A DNA stretch of 64,000 nucleotides from Solibacillus sp040273735 (GTDB lineage Bacteria; Bacillota; Bacilli; Bacillales_A; Planococcaceae): NCBI RefSeq assembly GCF_040273735.1, contig NZ_JBELZM010000002.1, positions 124,001 to 188,000 of the forward strand. The letters run 5' to 3'. Within the stretch, counting starts at the first letter, position 1, and each line of letters opens with the position of its first letter. Under the pieces are notes generated by a model. The model ran no database searches and was not told the origin of the DNA. It saw only the letters and a list, made by a program, of their open reading frames with translations. This document shows, piece by piece, positions 35,021 through 43,197 of this stretch. A program made the position numbers and the translations under genes.

Positions 35021-35655
35021 TGTCAAACCGTCCAGTTGTAATCGGAATTGCCGGTGGTTCATGCTCAGGTAAAACGAGCGTGACACGTTCTATATACGAT
35101 GTTTTCCGTGAACATTCAGTAGTTGTAATCGAACAGGATTATTATTATAAAGACCAAAGCCATATGACGTTTGAACAACGTCTGGAAACAAATTATGATC
35201 ATCCGCTTGCATTTGACAATGATTTGCTGATCGAGCATATTCATCGTTTACTTGCCTATGAAGCAGTGGAAAAACCGGTCTATGATTATGTGCAGCATAC
35301 ACGTTCAAATGAAGTCATCCATGTAGAACCTAAAGATGTAATTATCGTCGAAGGGATTTTAGTGCTGGAGGACGAGCGTCTGCGTGATTTAATGGATATT
35401 AAATTATTTGTGGATACGGATTCTGATTTACGTATTATCCGACGCATTCAACGCGATATTAAAGAACGCGGTCGTACAGCTGATTCGGTAATCGATCAGT
35501 ATTTAACTGCAGTGCGTCCAATGCACAATATGTTTATCGAACCGACTAAGCGATATGCAGATGTAATCATCCCTGAAGGCGGGGAAAATAACGTGGCAAT
35601 TGACTTAATGGTAACGAAAATAAAAACAATTCTTGAAACTGAATCCAACTTGTAA
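35020..35655 (+). CDS. udk: uridine kinase
   Basis: Udk phosphorylates uridine and cytidine with ATP or GTP (pyrimidine salvage). The 211-residue P-loop protein has GIAGGSCSGKTSVTRS at 9-22, DYYYKDQ, YDHPLAFDND and the family end region. Length equals B. subtilis Udk. The start codon overlaps the stop of the preceding gene (TAATG), with aaaggag upstream, so translation is coupled. The gene order yrrMNO-udk-greA is conserved. With NupC (22.6 kb) it could supply nucleotides from imported nucleosides. Confidence 0.96.
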   Translation: MSNRPVVIGIAGGSCSGKTSVTRSIYDVFREHSVVVIEQDYYYKDQSHMTFEQRLETNYDHPLAFDNDLLIEHIHRLLAYEAVEKPVYDYVQHTRSNEVIHVEPKDVIIVEGILVLEDERLRDLMDIKLFVDTDSDLRIIRRIQRDIKERGRTADSVIDQYLTAVRPMHNMFIEPTKRYADVIIPEGGENNVAIDLMVTKIKTILETESNL

Positions 35656-35722
35656 TATGATGATGTAGTATTTACAATAATTACATGTTAAATTGGTAGA
35701 ACAACATAAATAATTAATCATA

Positions 35723-35805
35723 AAATTCGGCTGCCCGTATTACGGTGTAAACTTCTTCTAAAAGAAGGGATTTACACATACCGTAAACTAGTAGTCGGGT
35801 TTTCT
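35723..35805 (+). terminator. structured hairpin between udk and greA
   Basis: A nested stem: TTACGG/CCGTAA and TGTAAA/TTTACA pair around a CTTCTT/AAGAAG tip, enclosed by CCCG (35734-35737) and CGGG (35796-35799), with a short T run. It is probably the udk terminator, but is more complex than most. It loosely resembles the element at 39.5 kb. Confidence 0.6.
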
Positions 35806-35882
35806 GTTATTTATGAACAAAATACGTGAAAATAACTTTTAAAATTATACGTATTTTTAGAAATAGAATAGAAAACGCAAAA

Positions 35883-35896
35883 AGAAAACGTTTTCA
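35883..35896. promoter_or_regulatory. cre-like palindrome upstream of greA
   Basis: AGAAAACGTTTTCA differs from an ideal CcpA cre site (TGWAANCGNTNWCA) at its first base only. It lies 25 bases before the greA start, in the untranslated leader. Confidence 0.4.
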
Positions 35897-35920
35897 AGTT
35901 ATTACTAAGGAGTGGGAATA

Positions 35921-36406
35921 ATGTCAAACGAAAAACAATATCCAATGACACTAGAAGGAAAACAAAAATTAGAAGATGAATTAAACACGCTTAAAACAGT
36001 AAAGCGTCCGGAAGTTGTAGAGCGTATTAAAGTAGCTCGCAGCTTCGGTGACCTTTCTGAGAACTCTGAGTATGATTCAGCAAAAGAAGAGCAAGGATTT
36101 GTGGAAGGCCGTATTTCATTGATCGAGCAAATGCTGCGTAATGCTGTCATAATTACAGAGGACGATTCATCAAATACAATTTCTTTAGGGAAAACAGTTA
36201 CATTTGATGAGCTGATCAACGGTAAACGTGCAAACTTTGAAGAATCTTACACAATTGTTGGTTCAGCTGAAGCTGATCCGATGGAAGGTAAAATTTCGAA
36301 TGATTCTCCAATTGCTAAAGCTTTAATGGGCAAGCATGTGGATGATGTTGTAAAACTGACAACACCAGGTGGAGATATGGAAGTTATTATTTTAGAAGTA
36401 AAATAA
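35921..36406 (+). CDS. greA: transcription elongation factor GreA
   Basis: GreA frees backtracked RNA polymerase by stimulating transcript cleavage. The 161-residue product has the N-terminal coiled coil (about 1-75) with the tip acidic residues in SFGDLSENSEYDSAKEEQ, and the C-terminal FKBP-like domain ending with GGDMEVIILEVK. ATG 35921 is 7 bases after aaggag; GTG 35912 overlaps that site. It has its own gap upstream with a cre-like palindrome, and a terminator after it. Confidence 0.97.
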   Translation: MSNEKQYPMTLEGKQKLEDELNTLKTVKRPEVVERIKVARSFGDLSENSEYDSAKEEQGFVEGRISLIEQMLRNAVIITEDDSSNTISLGKTVTFDELINGKRANFEESYTIVGSAEADPMEGKISNDSPIAKALMGKHVDDVVKLTTPGGDMEVIILEVK

Positions 36407-36411
36407 TTCAT

Positions 36412-36449
36412 GAAGCAGTTAGCATCAAATTGCTAGCTGCTTTTCTTTT
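36412..36449 (+). terminator. terminator after greA
   Basis: An 11-bp stem (36414-36424 with 36431-36441, one G-U pair) and a short loop are followed by TTTTC and more T residues. Confidence 0.88.
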
Positions 36450-36540
36450 GTTGATAAATTTGGAAGAGTTTCCAATGTTCGATTTCCGTGCAACCTTTGC
36501 TCTTCTAATGCTAAAATAGGTGTGCATAGGAGGAATTGAA

Positions 36541-37218
36541 ATGGAACGAAAAAGACGATTTCAAACACGACAACAGTATGCTGAACAAAAAACAAAACAG
36601 ACGAAATTTCAAAAAGCGGATAAAAGATTAAATTATTTAATCGCTATTGTCGCTGTGTTAATTGTGGCAACATTAATTTTTATTATTACACAAGAGCCAG
36701 AACCTAAAAACGAAGCTGAGCAAGATTCACCGGCAGAAGTAGCAACTGATGTCACGGAAGATGACGCTGGACAAGGTACGGAAGATAATGAAACAGAAAC
36801 AACTGTACCGGAAGATGTTGAAGAGGAAGATAACGCTACTGATGAAACCGAACAGCCAACATCTGAATCAGGTGACATAGTAAGTCCTTCCGACGATCCG
36901 TCAGTAAAAGAAGTTATTACAAATCCGAATTGGCCGGCCTATCCGACGGCACAAACAGGTGAACATGTGTCGACATATGAAAAAGGGCATATTGATTACG
37001 AAGAAAAACTAAAAGCAATTTTTAGTGTCATTGATTTACAGCAGGAAAACAGTATTGTACTGCGTGTGAACAATAACGGTAGTACGGAAAGTGCAATTGC
37101 CGTAGTCACATCTATGGACAAAGAACAAAAATACCGTGTAAGTATAGAATGGGTTGACAATGAAGGCTGGAAACCGGTTCAAGTAGAAGTTTTATCAACA
37201 TTAGAAGGTTCACGATAA
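36541..37218 (+). CDS. yrrS: DUF1510 membrane protein (YrrS-like)
   Basis: A 225-residue protein with a basic cytoplasmic start (RKRRFQTRQQYAEQ), one membrane span (about residues 32-50), a long Asp/Glu/Thr-rich linker (about 55-120) and a folded C-terminal DUF1510 domain with NWPAYPTAQTGEHVSTYEKG. The position between greA and mtnN matches yrrS of B. subtilis, where a neighbouring penicillin-binding protein gene suggests an envelope role. ATG 36541 follows aggaggaattg. A TGCTAAAAT near 36510 may be an extended -10 box. Function unknown. Confidence 0.85.
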   Translation: MERKRRFQTRQQYAEQKTKQTKFQKADKRLNYLIAIVAVLIVATLIFIITQEPEPKNEAEQDSPAEVATDVTEDDAGQGTEDNETETTVPEDVEEEDNATDETEQPTSESGDIVSPSDDPSVKEVITNPNWPAYPTAQTGEHVSTYEKGHIDYEEKLKAIFSVIDLQQENSIVLRVNNNGSTESAIAVVTSMDKEQKYRVSIEWVDNEGWKPVQVEVLSTLEGSR

Positions 37219-37256
37219 CGAAGAATAGTCAGCAAGTTAATTGGAGGAATGAATAA

Positions 37257-37949
37257 ATGACAATAGCAGTAATCGGCGCAATGGAGCAGGAAGTAGAATT
37301 ATTACGCGGTGCTCTACAAAATACGCAAACAGAAACAATTGCAAACAGTGAATACACAACAGGTACATATGAAGGCAAAGAAGTCGTACTGTTAAAGAGC
37401 GGTATCGGTAAAGTGAATGCTGCAATGTCTACGACAATCTTATTGGAAAAGTTTAATCCGAAAGTTGTCATCAATACAGGATCTGCAGGCGGTTTTGATG
37501 CAGCATTAAAAGTTGGCGATATCGTCATTTCGGATGAAGTACGTCATCATGATGTGGATGTTACTGCTTTTGGTTATGAGATCGGTCAAATGGCCGGGAT
37601 GCCAGCAGCATATAAATCGGATAAACAATTAATGGAAGTTGCGAAACAGGCAGTTAAAGAAGTGGGAGAGCATAATTACAGTGTAGGTCTTATTTGTTCA
37701 GGCGATGTATTTATGAGCAACCCTGAGCGTGTTGAGGCAGTACGAAAAGATTTTCCTGCAATGAAAGCCGTGGAAATGGAAGCGGCAGCTGTAGCGCAAG
37801 TATGCCATCAATTCAATACACCGTTTGTTGTCATTCGTGCACTATCGGATATAGCAGGACAAGAATCAAGCATGTCATTTGATGAGTTTTTACCTGTTGC
37901 AGCGAAACACTCAACAGAAATCGTATTAAACGCGATTACAAAATTATAA
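37257..37949 (+). CDS. mtnN: 5'-methylthioadenosine/S-adenosylhomocysteine nucleosidase
   Basis: MtnN splits methylthioadenosine and S-adenosylhomocysteine, freeing adenine (used by Apt) and the thioribose part. The 230-residue product begins TIAVIGAMEQEVELL, has the INTGSAGG segment and the substrate-binding VEMEAAAVAQVC with Glu residues, and a catalytic Asp in ALSDIAGQ. Length is normal. ATG 37257 follows ggaggaatg. It is followed by a strong terminator, the end of the block conserved with B. subtilis. Confidence 0.97.
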   Translation: MTIAVIGAMEQEVELLRGALQNTQTETIANSEYTTGTYEGKEVVLLKSGIGKVNAAMSTTILLEKFNPKVVINTGSAGGFDAALKVGDIVISDEVRHHDVDVTAFGYEIGQMAGMPAAYKSDKQLMEVAKQAVKEVGEHNYSVGLICSGDVFMSNPERVEAVRKDFPAMKAVEMEAAAVAQVCHQFNTPFVVIRALSDIAGQESSMSFDEFLPVAAKHSTEIVLNAITKL

Positions 37950-37966
37950 TTCGGATCAAAATGAGT

Positions 37967-38001
37967 AATGCCCAATCTCTAAAAGGATTGGGCATTTTTT
38001 A
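37967..38001 (+). terminator. terminator after mtnN
   Basis: A perfect 11-bp stem AATGCCCAATC/GATTGGGCATT (37967-37977 with 37986-37996) followed by six T residues. Confidence 0.93.
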
Positions 38002-38052
38002 AATCGCGTGTGGAGTTATTGTTTGTTCGAAATTTATCTACTTTCATCTAGC

Positions 38053-38754
38053 CTATTCTTTCTCTCCATGCTTAAACTGCTGGTAAAGCTTAATAAGTGC
38101 CCGTTTTTCAATGCGTGAAACATAGCTGCGTGAAATATTGAGTCTTTTGGCAATTTCTTTTTGGGTATGCGGGTCGAAGTTTTGAAGTCCATAGCGGTAG
38201 GAAATAATTTCGAGCTCACGTGGATCCAGTGTATCCAAATAGCGATACAGCTGGGCAAAATCCTCCTGTCGTTCAATTTTTTCGATTGTTGAAGGTTCAT
38301 CAAGCTGCAGTAAATCACGGATTTGAAGAGACTGCCCATCTTTATCGACACCAATCGGCTCAAATAACGAGACATCTTTTTGCACTTTTTTTTGTGCACG
38401 AAGATGCATCAGAATTTCATTTTCGATACATCGGGCGGCATATGTGGCAAGACGGGTCTTTTTTTCTGGTGTGAAGCTGCTTACGGCTTTCATAAGACCA
38501 ATCGTGCCAATTGAAATATAATCATCAAGCAAATCGTGTGAAGGATGGAATTTTTTTACGACGTGCGCAACTAGCCGCATATTTCGCTCAATTAATTCGA
38601 CACGAGCGCTTTCATCCCCCTTTATAAAACGATTGATGACTTCTTCTTCTTCCTCGCGTGATAACGGTTTATAAAAAGTCTGCCCTTTTAAATAGCCTAA
38701 TAATGCGGGAAGCTCAAGCCAAAGTTGAACCAATGCTGTCACAAAACCGCTCAA
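38053..38754 (-). CDS. sigK: RNA polymerase sporulation sigma factor SigK (pro-sigma-K, uninterrupted)
   Basis: SigK directs late mother-cell transcription in sporulation. The 233-residue product starts with a hydrophobic pro-sequence (SGFVTALVQLWLELPALLGYLKG) that would be removed after engulfment. Then come region 2 with LVAHVVKKF and DLLDDYISIGTIGLMKAV, ARCIENEILMHLRAQKK, and region 4.2 with EIAKRLNISRSYVSRIEKRALIKL. The gene is continuous, so the skin element that splits sigK in B. subtilis is absent. TTG 38754 follows aaggatg at about 11 bases. A sigma-E-like promoter lies upstream. It is downstream of pssA on the same strand. Confidence 0.95.
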   Translation of the reverse strand: MSGFVTALVQLWLELPALLGYLKGQTFYKPLSREEEEEVINRFIKGDESARVELIERNMRLVAHVVKKFHPSHDLLDDYISIGTIGLMKAVSSFTPEKKTRLATYAARCIENEILMHLRAQKKVQKDVSLFEPIGVDKDGQSLQIRDLLQLDEPSTIEKIERQEDFAQLYRYLDTLDPRELEIISYRYGLQNFDPHTQKEIAKRLNISRSYVSRIEKRALIKLYQQFKHGEKE

Positions 38755-38782
38755 GCAATTAACATCCTTTCATCTTTTCGAC

Positions 38783-38812
38783 AGTATATGATGAATTTTG
38801 CGCAGAAATGAA
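38783..38812 (-). promoter_or_regulatory. candidate sigma-E promoter of sigK
   Basis: On the minus strand TCATTTC and, 14 bases on, CATATACT resemble the sigma-E boxes (KMATATT and CATACAMT). sigK is known to be sigma-E dependent in B. subtilis. The -35 match is partial. Confidence 0.45.
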
Positions 38813-38852
38813 AAAAGTGTAAGAGCGATATTTCTGCTCTTACACTTTTTTT
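38811..38852 (-). terminator. terminator at the end of pssA
   Basis: A 15-bp stem (38811-38826 with 38836-38850) with A and T tracts on its sides; the pssA stop codon lies inside it. It separates pssA from sigK. Confidence 0.85.
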
Positions 38853-39379
38853 AATGTAAACGTACTTACCATCAATAGTGCCAACACCGGGAAAAGAATT
38901 AAGTAAAATGTTTCGGATAACATATTTGTAAAGAAATAAGAAATAGTTAGTAATGTACCCGCCGCAGTAATCGGCAGTCCTACGAAATAACCTGTTGAAT
39001 CCATCACATTGAATCGAGCCAAACGCAACGCACCAGCAGCAATAAATAATACTGGCATCATCATACCTGTAAATCCTGCATTCATTAATGCCATTTCATA
39101 CATTAACAGGGCAGGTGCTACACCAAAGGAAATAATATCCGCCATGGAATCAAGCTGTTTTCCCAATTCGGATTCCTGATTAAATTTACGGGCAACTTTA
39201 CCATCATAACGATCTAAAAAAGCAGCGATAAAAATTAATAATACACTGTAGCTATGATATTCATTTAATGTGGCCATAATTGCAGCCCCACCAAACGACA
39301 TATTTGTAATTGTAATAATATTAGCAGCATTTGCTTTTATTTTTTTAAACGTCGAATCAACTTTTTGAAGTAGAAACAT
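38840..39379 (-). CDS. pssA: CDP-diacylglycerol-serine O-phosphatidyltransferase
   Basis: PssA makes phosphatidylserine from CDP-diacylglycerol and serine. The 179-residue membrane protein holds the complete CDP-alcohol phosphotransferase motif DG(x2)AR(x8)G(x3)D(x3)D, seen in DRYDGKVARKF and SELGKQLDSMAD. Six or so spans follow the cytoplasmic start. Length matches the Gram-positive type II enzyme. ATG 39379 lies about 10 bases after aaggga. It is divergent from psd, which decarboxylates its product to phosphatidylethanolamine. Confidence 0.94.
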   Translation of the reverse strand: MFLLQKVDSTFKKIKANAANIITITNMSFGGAAIMATLNEYHSYSVLLIFIAAFLDRYDGKVARKFNQESELGKQLDSMADIISFGVAPALLMYEMALMNAGFTGMMMPVLFIAAGALRLARFNVMDSTGYFVGLPITAAGTLLTISYFFTNMLSETFYLILFPVLALLMVSTFTLKKV

Positions 39380-39413
39380 TGGAAAACACTCCCTTGCACA
39401 TCGGCTATATTCT

Positions 39414-39442
39414 ATTATACTTGTTCTATTAAAAAAAGGTAA
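39414..39442 (-). promoter_or_regulatory. possible sigma-A promoter for pssA
   Basis: On the minus strand TTACCT and TATAAT are separated by 17 bases, about 35 bases before the pssA start. Confidence 0.45.
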
Positions 39443-39502
39443 TAGTTAATTCATATTAAGACCTATCTTTGTATGGCCAGTCATTATATAATTTACTTTT
39501 AT

Positions 39503-39680
39503 CCCGCATTAACGGGTAGTATTTAATCTGCTTCTAAAGCGTATCGGCAGAAGCAAATCTCCCGCTATAGACTTTAGTAGAGAAAAGGATAGGCAGGGGA
39601 TCAACTATCCCAAAAGGCAAAAGCACCATTGGTTCAGTGGGGAATGAAGAAAACCCACTGATTGAAGTTTCACTTTTATT
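39503..39680. repeat. composite hairpin element between pssA and psd
   Basis: Four stem-loops follow one another: CCCG/CGGG (39503-39516), TGCTTCT/AGAAGCA (39529-39535 with 39549-39555), GGGAT/ATCCC (39597-39601 with 39607-39611) and CAGTGGG/CCCACTG (39635-39641 with 39654-39660). No convincing reading frame covers it. The order of hairpins and the closing ACTGATTGAAGTTTCAC remind me of interspersed non-coding repeats in Bacillus-type genomes, but I cannot verify this. It could equally be a structured leader of psd. It fills most of the 331-base gap. Confidence 0.5.
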
Positions 39681-39710
39681 CAATACTTAATTAAAACCGG
39701 AGGACCTAGA

Positions 39711-40493
39711 ATGAAGGAAAAATTATACCGGAATATGATAGAACTATCAAATGGTAAGATCTCTTCGAAAATTTTACAACAGATCGCACAATCACGTTTA
39801 AGTAAAAACTTTATTCGTAGTTATAGTCAAATATACGGAATTAACATAAAAGAAGTTTCAAAATCTCCAAAAGAATTTACTAGCCTGCATGATTTTTTTG
39901 TTCGCCAGTTGAAAGAAGAAGTCCGTCCGGTAGATGTTCGCAAAAATATATTTGCAAGTCCTGTCGATGCAAAAATAGAAGCATTCGGCAATATTGAAGA
40001 TCAGGAAATATTTACTGTGAAAAATAAACCGTATTCTTTAATTGATCTGATGGGAAATGAAACACAGGCAAAGAGGTATAATAATGGCAAATATATTGTT
40101 TTTTACTTGAGTCCTGCAGATTATCACCGTATCCATAGTCCGATTGATGGTGTTGTTAAGCGTCAATATATACTTGGACAGAAGTCTTATCCAGTAAACC
40201 AGATGGGCTTGCAATATGGAAAAAAACCGATCAGTCATAATTATCGTATGATTAGCGAAATTAACTATGAAAAACAACATTATACAGCGTTCATTAAAGT
40301 AGGAGCGACATTTGTGAATTCAATTGAACTTACAAACACGTCTGCACAGTGGAAAAAAGGGGAAGAAGTTGGCTATTTTGCGTTCGGCTCAACCGTTGTG
40401 ATGTTATTTGAACAAAATGCAATTGAATTTACCGAGAATGTAACAAATGGAGCGAAGATAAAAATGGGAGAAGCCTTTGCTACTATGGTATAA
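39711..40493 (+). CDS. psd: phosphatidylserine decarboxylase proenzyme
   Basis: Psd converts phosphatidylserine to phosphatidylethanolamine. The 260-residue proenzyme has the histidine segment SPADYHRIHSPIDG and the self-cleavage motif FGST near the end, with Ser227 expected to become the pyruvoyl group; the short C-terminal alpha chain follows. Length is right for the bacterial type. ATG 39711 follows ccggagg. It is divergent from pssA, the preceding step, and is followed by yqeG 34 bases downstream. Confidence 0.95.
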   Translation: MKEKLYRNMIELSNGKISSKILQQIAQSRLSKNFIRSYSQIYGINIKEVSKSPKEFTSLHDFFVRQLKEEVRPVDVRKNIFASPVDAKIEAFGNIEDQEIFTVKNKPYSLIDLMGNETQAKRYNNGKYIVFYLSPADYHRIHSPIDGVVKRQYILGQKSYPVNQMGLQYGKKPISHNYRMISEINYEKQHYTAFIKVGATFVNSIELTNTSAQWKKGEEVGYFAFGSTVVMLFEQNAIEFTENVTNGAKIKMGEAFATMV

Positions 40494-40527
40494 TGAAAAA
40501 ATAAATTTTGAGTTAGGGGTTACGGCT

Positions 40528-41043
40528 TTGTACAACTTTTTATTACCAGATGAATTTATTCGCAGTGTATATGAAATTACACCGGAAAAATTAAAGGATT
40601 TAGGCATTAAAGGGATCATAACAGATTTAGATAATACGCTTGTTGAATGGGACCGTGCTGATGCAACGGAAGAGCTTGTACAATGGTTTGAAATGATGCG
40701 TGAAGCAGGCATAAAAATTATCATTGCCTCAAACAATCATGAAGCACGGGTGCGCCAGTTTGCAGAACCGCATGGCATTCCGTTTATTTTCCGTGCCAAA
40801 AAACCATTAGGTGCAGCATATTATGCGGCCCTTGTCCAGCTGCGTCTACGTCGCCATGAAGTTGCGATGCTGGGAGATCAGCTATTAACAGATGTGATGG
40901 GTGCAAAACGTCAAAAACTTTATACGTTTTTAGTTCGTCCTGTTGCTGACTCTGATGGACTCGTCACAAAATTTAACCGCTTCGTCGAACGTCGTGTATA
41001 TAACGATTTAAAGCGAAAAGGAAAGTATCCTTGGGAAGACTAA
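40528..41043 (+). CDS. yqeG: HAD-superfamily phosphatase YqeG
   Basis: A 171-residue HAD-fold protein of subfamily IIIA with the nucleophile motif TDLDNTLVEWD, IASNN (motif II), KKPLG (motif III Lys) and GDQLLTDVMGA (motif IV). Family members resemble phosphatidylglycerophosphatase, though the substrate of YqeG is not settled. TTG 40528 gives the family start YNFLLPDEF and follows taggggtt; an in-frame opening upstream overlaps psd. Being just after psd, a link to phospholipid synthesis is possible. It leads the conserved yqeG-yqeH-aroE block. Confidence 0.9.
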   Translation: MYNFLLPDEFIRSVYEITPEKLKDLGIKGIITDLDNTLVEWDRADATEELVQWFEMMREAGIKIIIASNNHEARVRQFAEPHGIPFIFRAKKPLGAAYYAALVQLRLRRHEVAMLGDQLLTDVMGAKRQKLYTFLVRPVADSDGLVTKFNRFVERRVYNDLKRKGKYPWED

Positions 41044-41099
41044 AAACTACCCAAGTTTTTTTGCATGAGTGTGCAATAGTAGTTAGGAGGAAATAGTGA

Positions 41100-42203
41100 A
41101 TGAATGAAATGCCACAATGTATTGGCTGTGGAACAGTGATTCAAACTGAAGATAAAAATGGATTAGGGTATGCACCTGCATCCTCGCTGGAAAAGGAAAT
41201 GATTATTTGTCAACGTTGTTTCCGTTTAAAAAACTATAATGAAATCCAACCTGTTAGCTTAACGGATGATGATTTTTTACGTATTTTAAACGGTCTTGGA
41301 CAACAGCAAGGTCTGATTGTGAAAATCGTGGATATTTTCGATTTCAATGGCAGCTGGCTACCAGGTTTACACCGATTCGTTGGAAATAATCCGATTCTTT
41401 TAGTAGCAAATAAAGCAGACCTTTTACCAAAATCGGTAAAAGAAAAGAAAGTGATCAACTGGTTAAAACGTGAAGCGAAAGCGCTTGGATTAAAGCCGGT
41501 TGATGTGAAGCTTGTTTCGGCACATAAAGGAATGGGCATGCAGGAAGTCGTTGAAGCGATTGAAGAATACCGAAATGGCAAAGATGTATATGTTGTAGGT
41601 TGTACAAATGTCGGTAAATCGACGTTTATTAACCGTATTATTAAGCAAGCTACAGGTGAAGGAGAAATTATTACTACTTCTCATTTCCCGGGAACTACGC
41701 TTGATATGATTGGCATTCCGTTAGATGACGGATCATCTTTGTATGATACACCTGGTATTATCAATCACCACCAAATGGCACACCATATCGATTCGAGTGA
41801 ATTAAAATATATTATGCCGAAAAAAGAAATTAAACCAAAAGTGTATCAGCAAAACCCTGGACAAACACTATTTATCGGTGCTCTTGCCCGTTTTGATTTT
41901 ATTCAAGGCGAGCGTTCGGCATTTACTGTACATGTTGCAAATGATTTGCCGATCCACCGTACGAAGCTGGAACGAGCGGATCAATTATATGATGAACATA
42001 AAGGTGAGTTACTGGCACCTCCAACGTCTAAACATATTGATCAATTACCGCCATTAGTGCGTCACGAGTTCTCGATCAAAGAACCAAAAACTGATGTAGT
42101 TATTTCAGGATTGGGCTGGATTACAGTACAGCATGCCAATGTTGTCGTAGCAGCACACGCACCAAAAGGAGTAGAAGTATTCATTCGTCCATCACTGATT
42201 TAA
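41100..42203 (+). CDS. yqeH: circularly permuted GTPase YqeH
   Basis: YqeH takes part in 30S ribosome subunit assembly. The 367-residue product has an N-terminal zinc finger (CIGCG ... CQRC), then the GTPase motifs in permuted order: NKADLLP (G4), SAHKGMG (G5), GCTNVGKST (G1), then DTPG (G3). The C-terminal domain follows. The order shown is the hallmark of the cpGTPases. ATG 41100 follows taggagg by about 9 bases. Downstream are aroE and yhbY, the latter also a ribosome assembly factor. Confidence 0.96.
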   Translation: MNEMPQCIGCGTVIQTEDKNGLGYAPASSLEKEMIICQRCFRLKNYNEIQPVSLTDDDFLRILNGLGQQQGLIVKIVDIFDFNGSWLPGLHRFVGNNPILLVANKADLLPKSVKEKKVINWLKREAKALGLKPVDVKLVSAHKGMGMQEVVEAIEEYRNGKDVYVVGCTNVGKSTFINRIIKQATGEGEIITTSHFPGTTLDMIGIPLDDGSSLYDTPGIINHHQMAHHIDSSELKYIMPKKEIKPKVYQQNPGQTLFIGALARFDFIQGERSAFTVHVANDLPIHRTKLERADQLYDEHKGELLAPPTSKHIDQLPPLVRHEFSIKEPKTDVVISGLGWITVQHANVVVAAHAPKGVEVFIRPSLI

Positions 42204-42270
42204 TAGTGCGGTCTCTTCACCTAATTTAGGATAAAATTTTTATCCTCTGAAGTTAGTTGATTGGAATGAA

Positions 42271-42300
42271 GAGGAGGCGGGCATTTTCGCCTTCTTTTCA
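42271..42300 (+). terminator. terminator between yqeH and aroE
   Basis: An 8-bp stem AGGAGGCG/CGCCTTCT (42272-42279 with 42288-42295, one G-U pair) is followed by TTTTC. A smaller stem precedes it near 42227-42245. Confidence 0.6.
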
Positions 42301-42354
42301 TCAAGTAAATTATTTTACAGTGAATGAATGGTAGTAGGAAAGAGGGAAATGTCG

Positions 42355-43197
42355 ATGAAAAAGTGGTTTGCGGTTATTGGGGATCCGATTGCACAGTCAA
42401 AATCTCCAGAAATGCATAATGCATGGTATGAAGAAGCGAATGTGGATGCAACGTATATCCCGATACACGTGAAGCCAGAACATCTACAACAAGCTGTTGC
42501 ATCATTCAAACTGTTAGGGACAAGCGGCTGGAATGTAACGATTCCGCATAAACAAGCGATCATTCCGTTCCTTGACGAGCTTGACGAGCTTGCCGAAAAG
42601 ATGGGTGCGGTCAATACGGTCGTGCGCACTGCAGAAGGTAAATTAAAAGGCTATAATACTGATGGTCCGGGTTTTGTAAAATCACTTGAACATGTAATCG
42701 GCACTACGAAGCGTGAGGCACCTGTTTTACTGATTGGAGCAGGCGGCGCAGCCCGCGGTATTGCATTTGCCCTTCAACTGACAGGTTATACGAATATAAC
42801 AATTGCCAACAGGACAGTTGAAAAAGCACAGCAAATTATTGATGAATTACATGCCGGCCAAGCTGTTTCAATGCAAGAAGCAGAACAAAGCCTGGCTAAT
42901 TATGAAATTTTTATTCAAACAACACCAGCAGGAATGACTACGGGCGACTTTGCATTACCATTTTCGCTTGAAAAGTTCCCGGCAGGCGCAATTGCTGCAG
43001 ATATTGTGTATAATCCATTAATGACGCCCTTTTTGCAAGCGGCTGAGCAAAAAGGGGCGACGATTGTCAATGGGTTAGGCATGTTCGTGCATCAAGGTGC
43101 GATTGCTTACCAACACTGGTTAGGTCATTATCCAAATACAAATGCAATGATTGCCCGTTTAACGGCGCAATTAGGAGGAAATTATGTTAACAGGTAA
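42355..43197 (+). CDS. aroE: shikimate dehydrogenase
   Basis: AroE reduces 3-dehydroshikimate with NADPH in chorismate synthesis. The 280-residue product has the substrate motif SKSPEMHN, the catalytic Lys in NVTIPHKQA, the Asp in GYNTDGPGF, and the nucleotide fold LLIGAGGAARGI with NRTVEKA. ATG 42355 lies 7 bases after gaggga; ATG 42349 is too close. Its 3' end overlaps yhbY by 14 bases. The pathway also supplies prephenate, used by the U32 tRNA hydroxylation system. Confidence 0.96.
   Translation: MKKWFAVIGDPIAQSKSPEMHNAWYEEANVDATYIPIHVKPEHLQQAVASFKLLGTSGWNVTIPHKQAIIPFLDELDELAEKMGAVNTVVRTAEGKLKGYNTDGPGFVKSLEHVIGTTKREAPVLLIGAGGAARGIAFALQLTGYTNITIANRTVEKAQQIIDELHAGQAVSMQEAEQSLANYEIFIQTTPAGMTTGDFALPFSLEKFPAGAIAADIVYNPLMTPFLQAAEQKGATIVNGLGMFVHQGAIAYQHWLGHYPNTNAMIARLTAQLGGNYVNR

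Noticed and set aside
36633..36878. Antisense Ser/Val-rich frame inside yrrS
   Set aside because: It is the shadow of the acidic linker of yrrS and has no start signals.
38053..38754. A skin-like intervening element in sigK
   Set aside because: The sigK frame is continuous from the pro-sequence to region 4.2.
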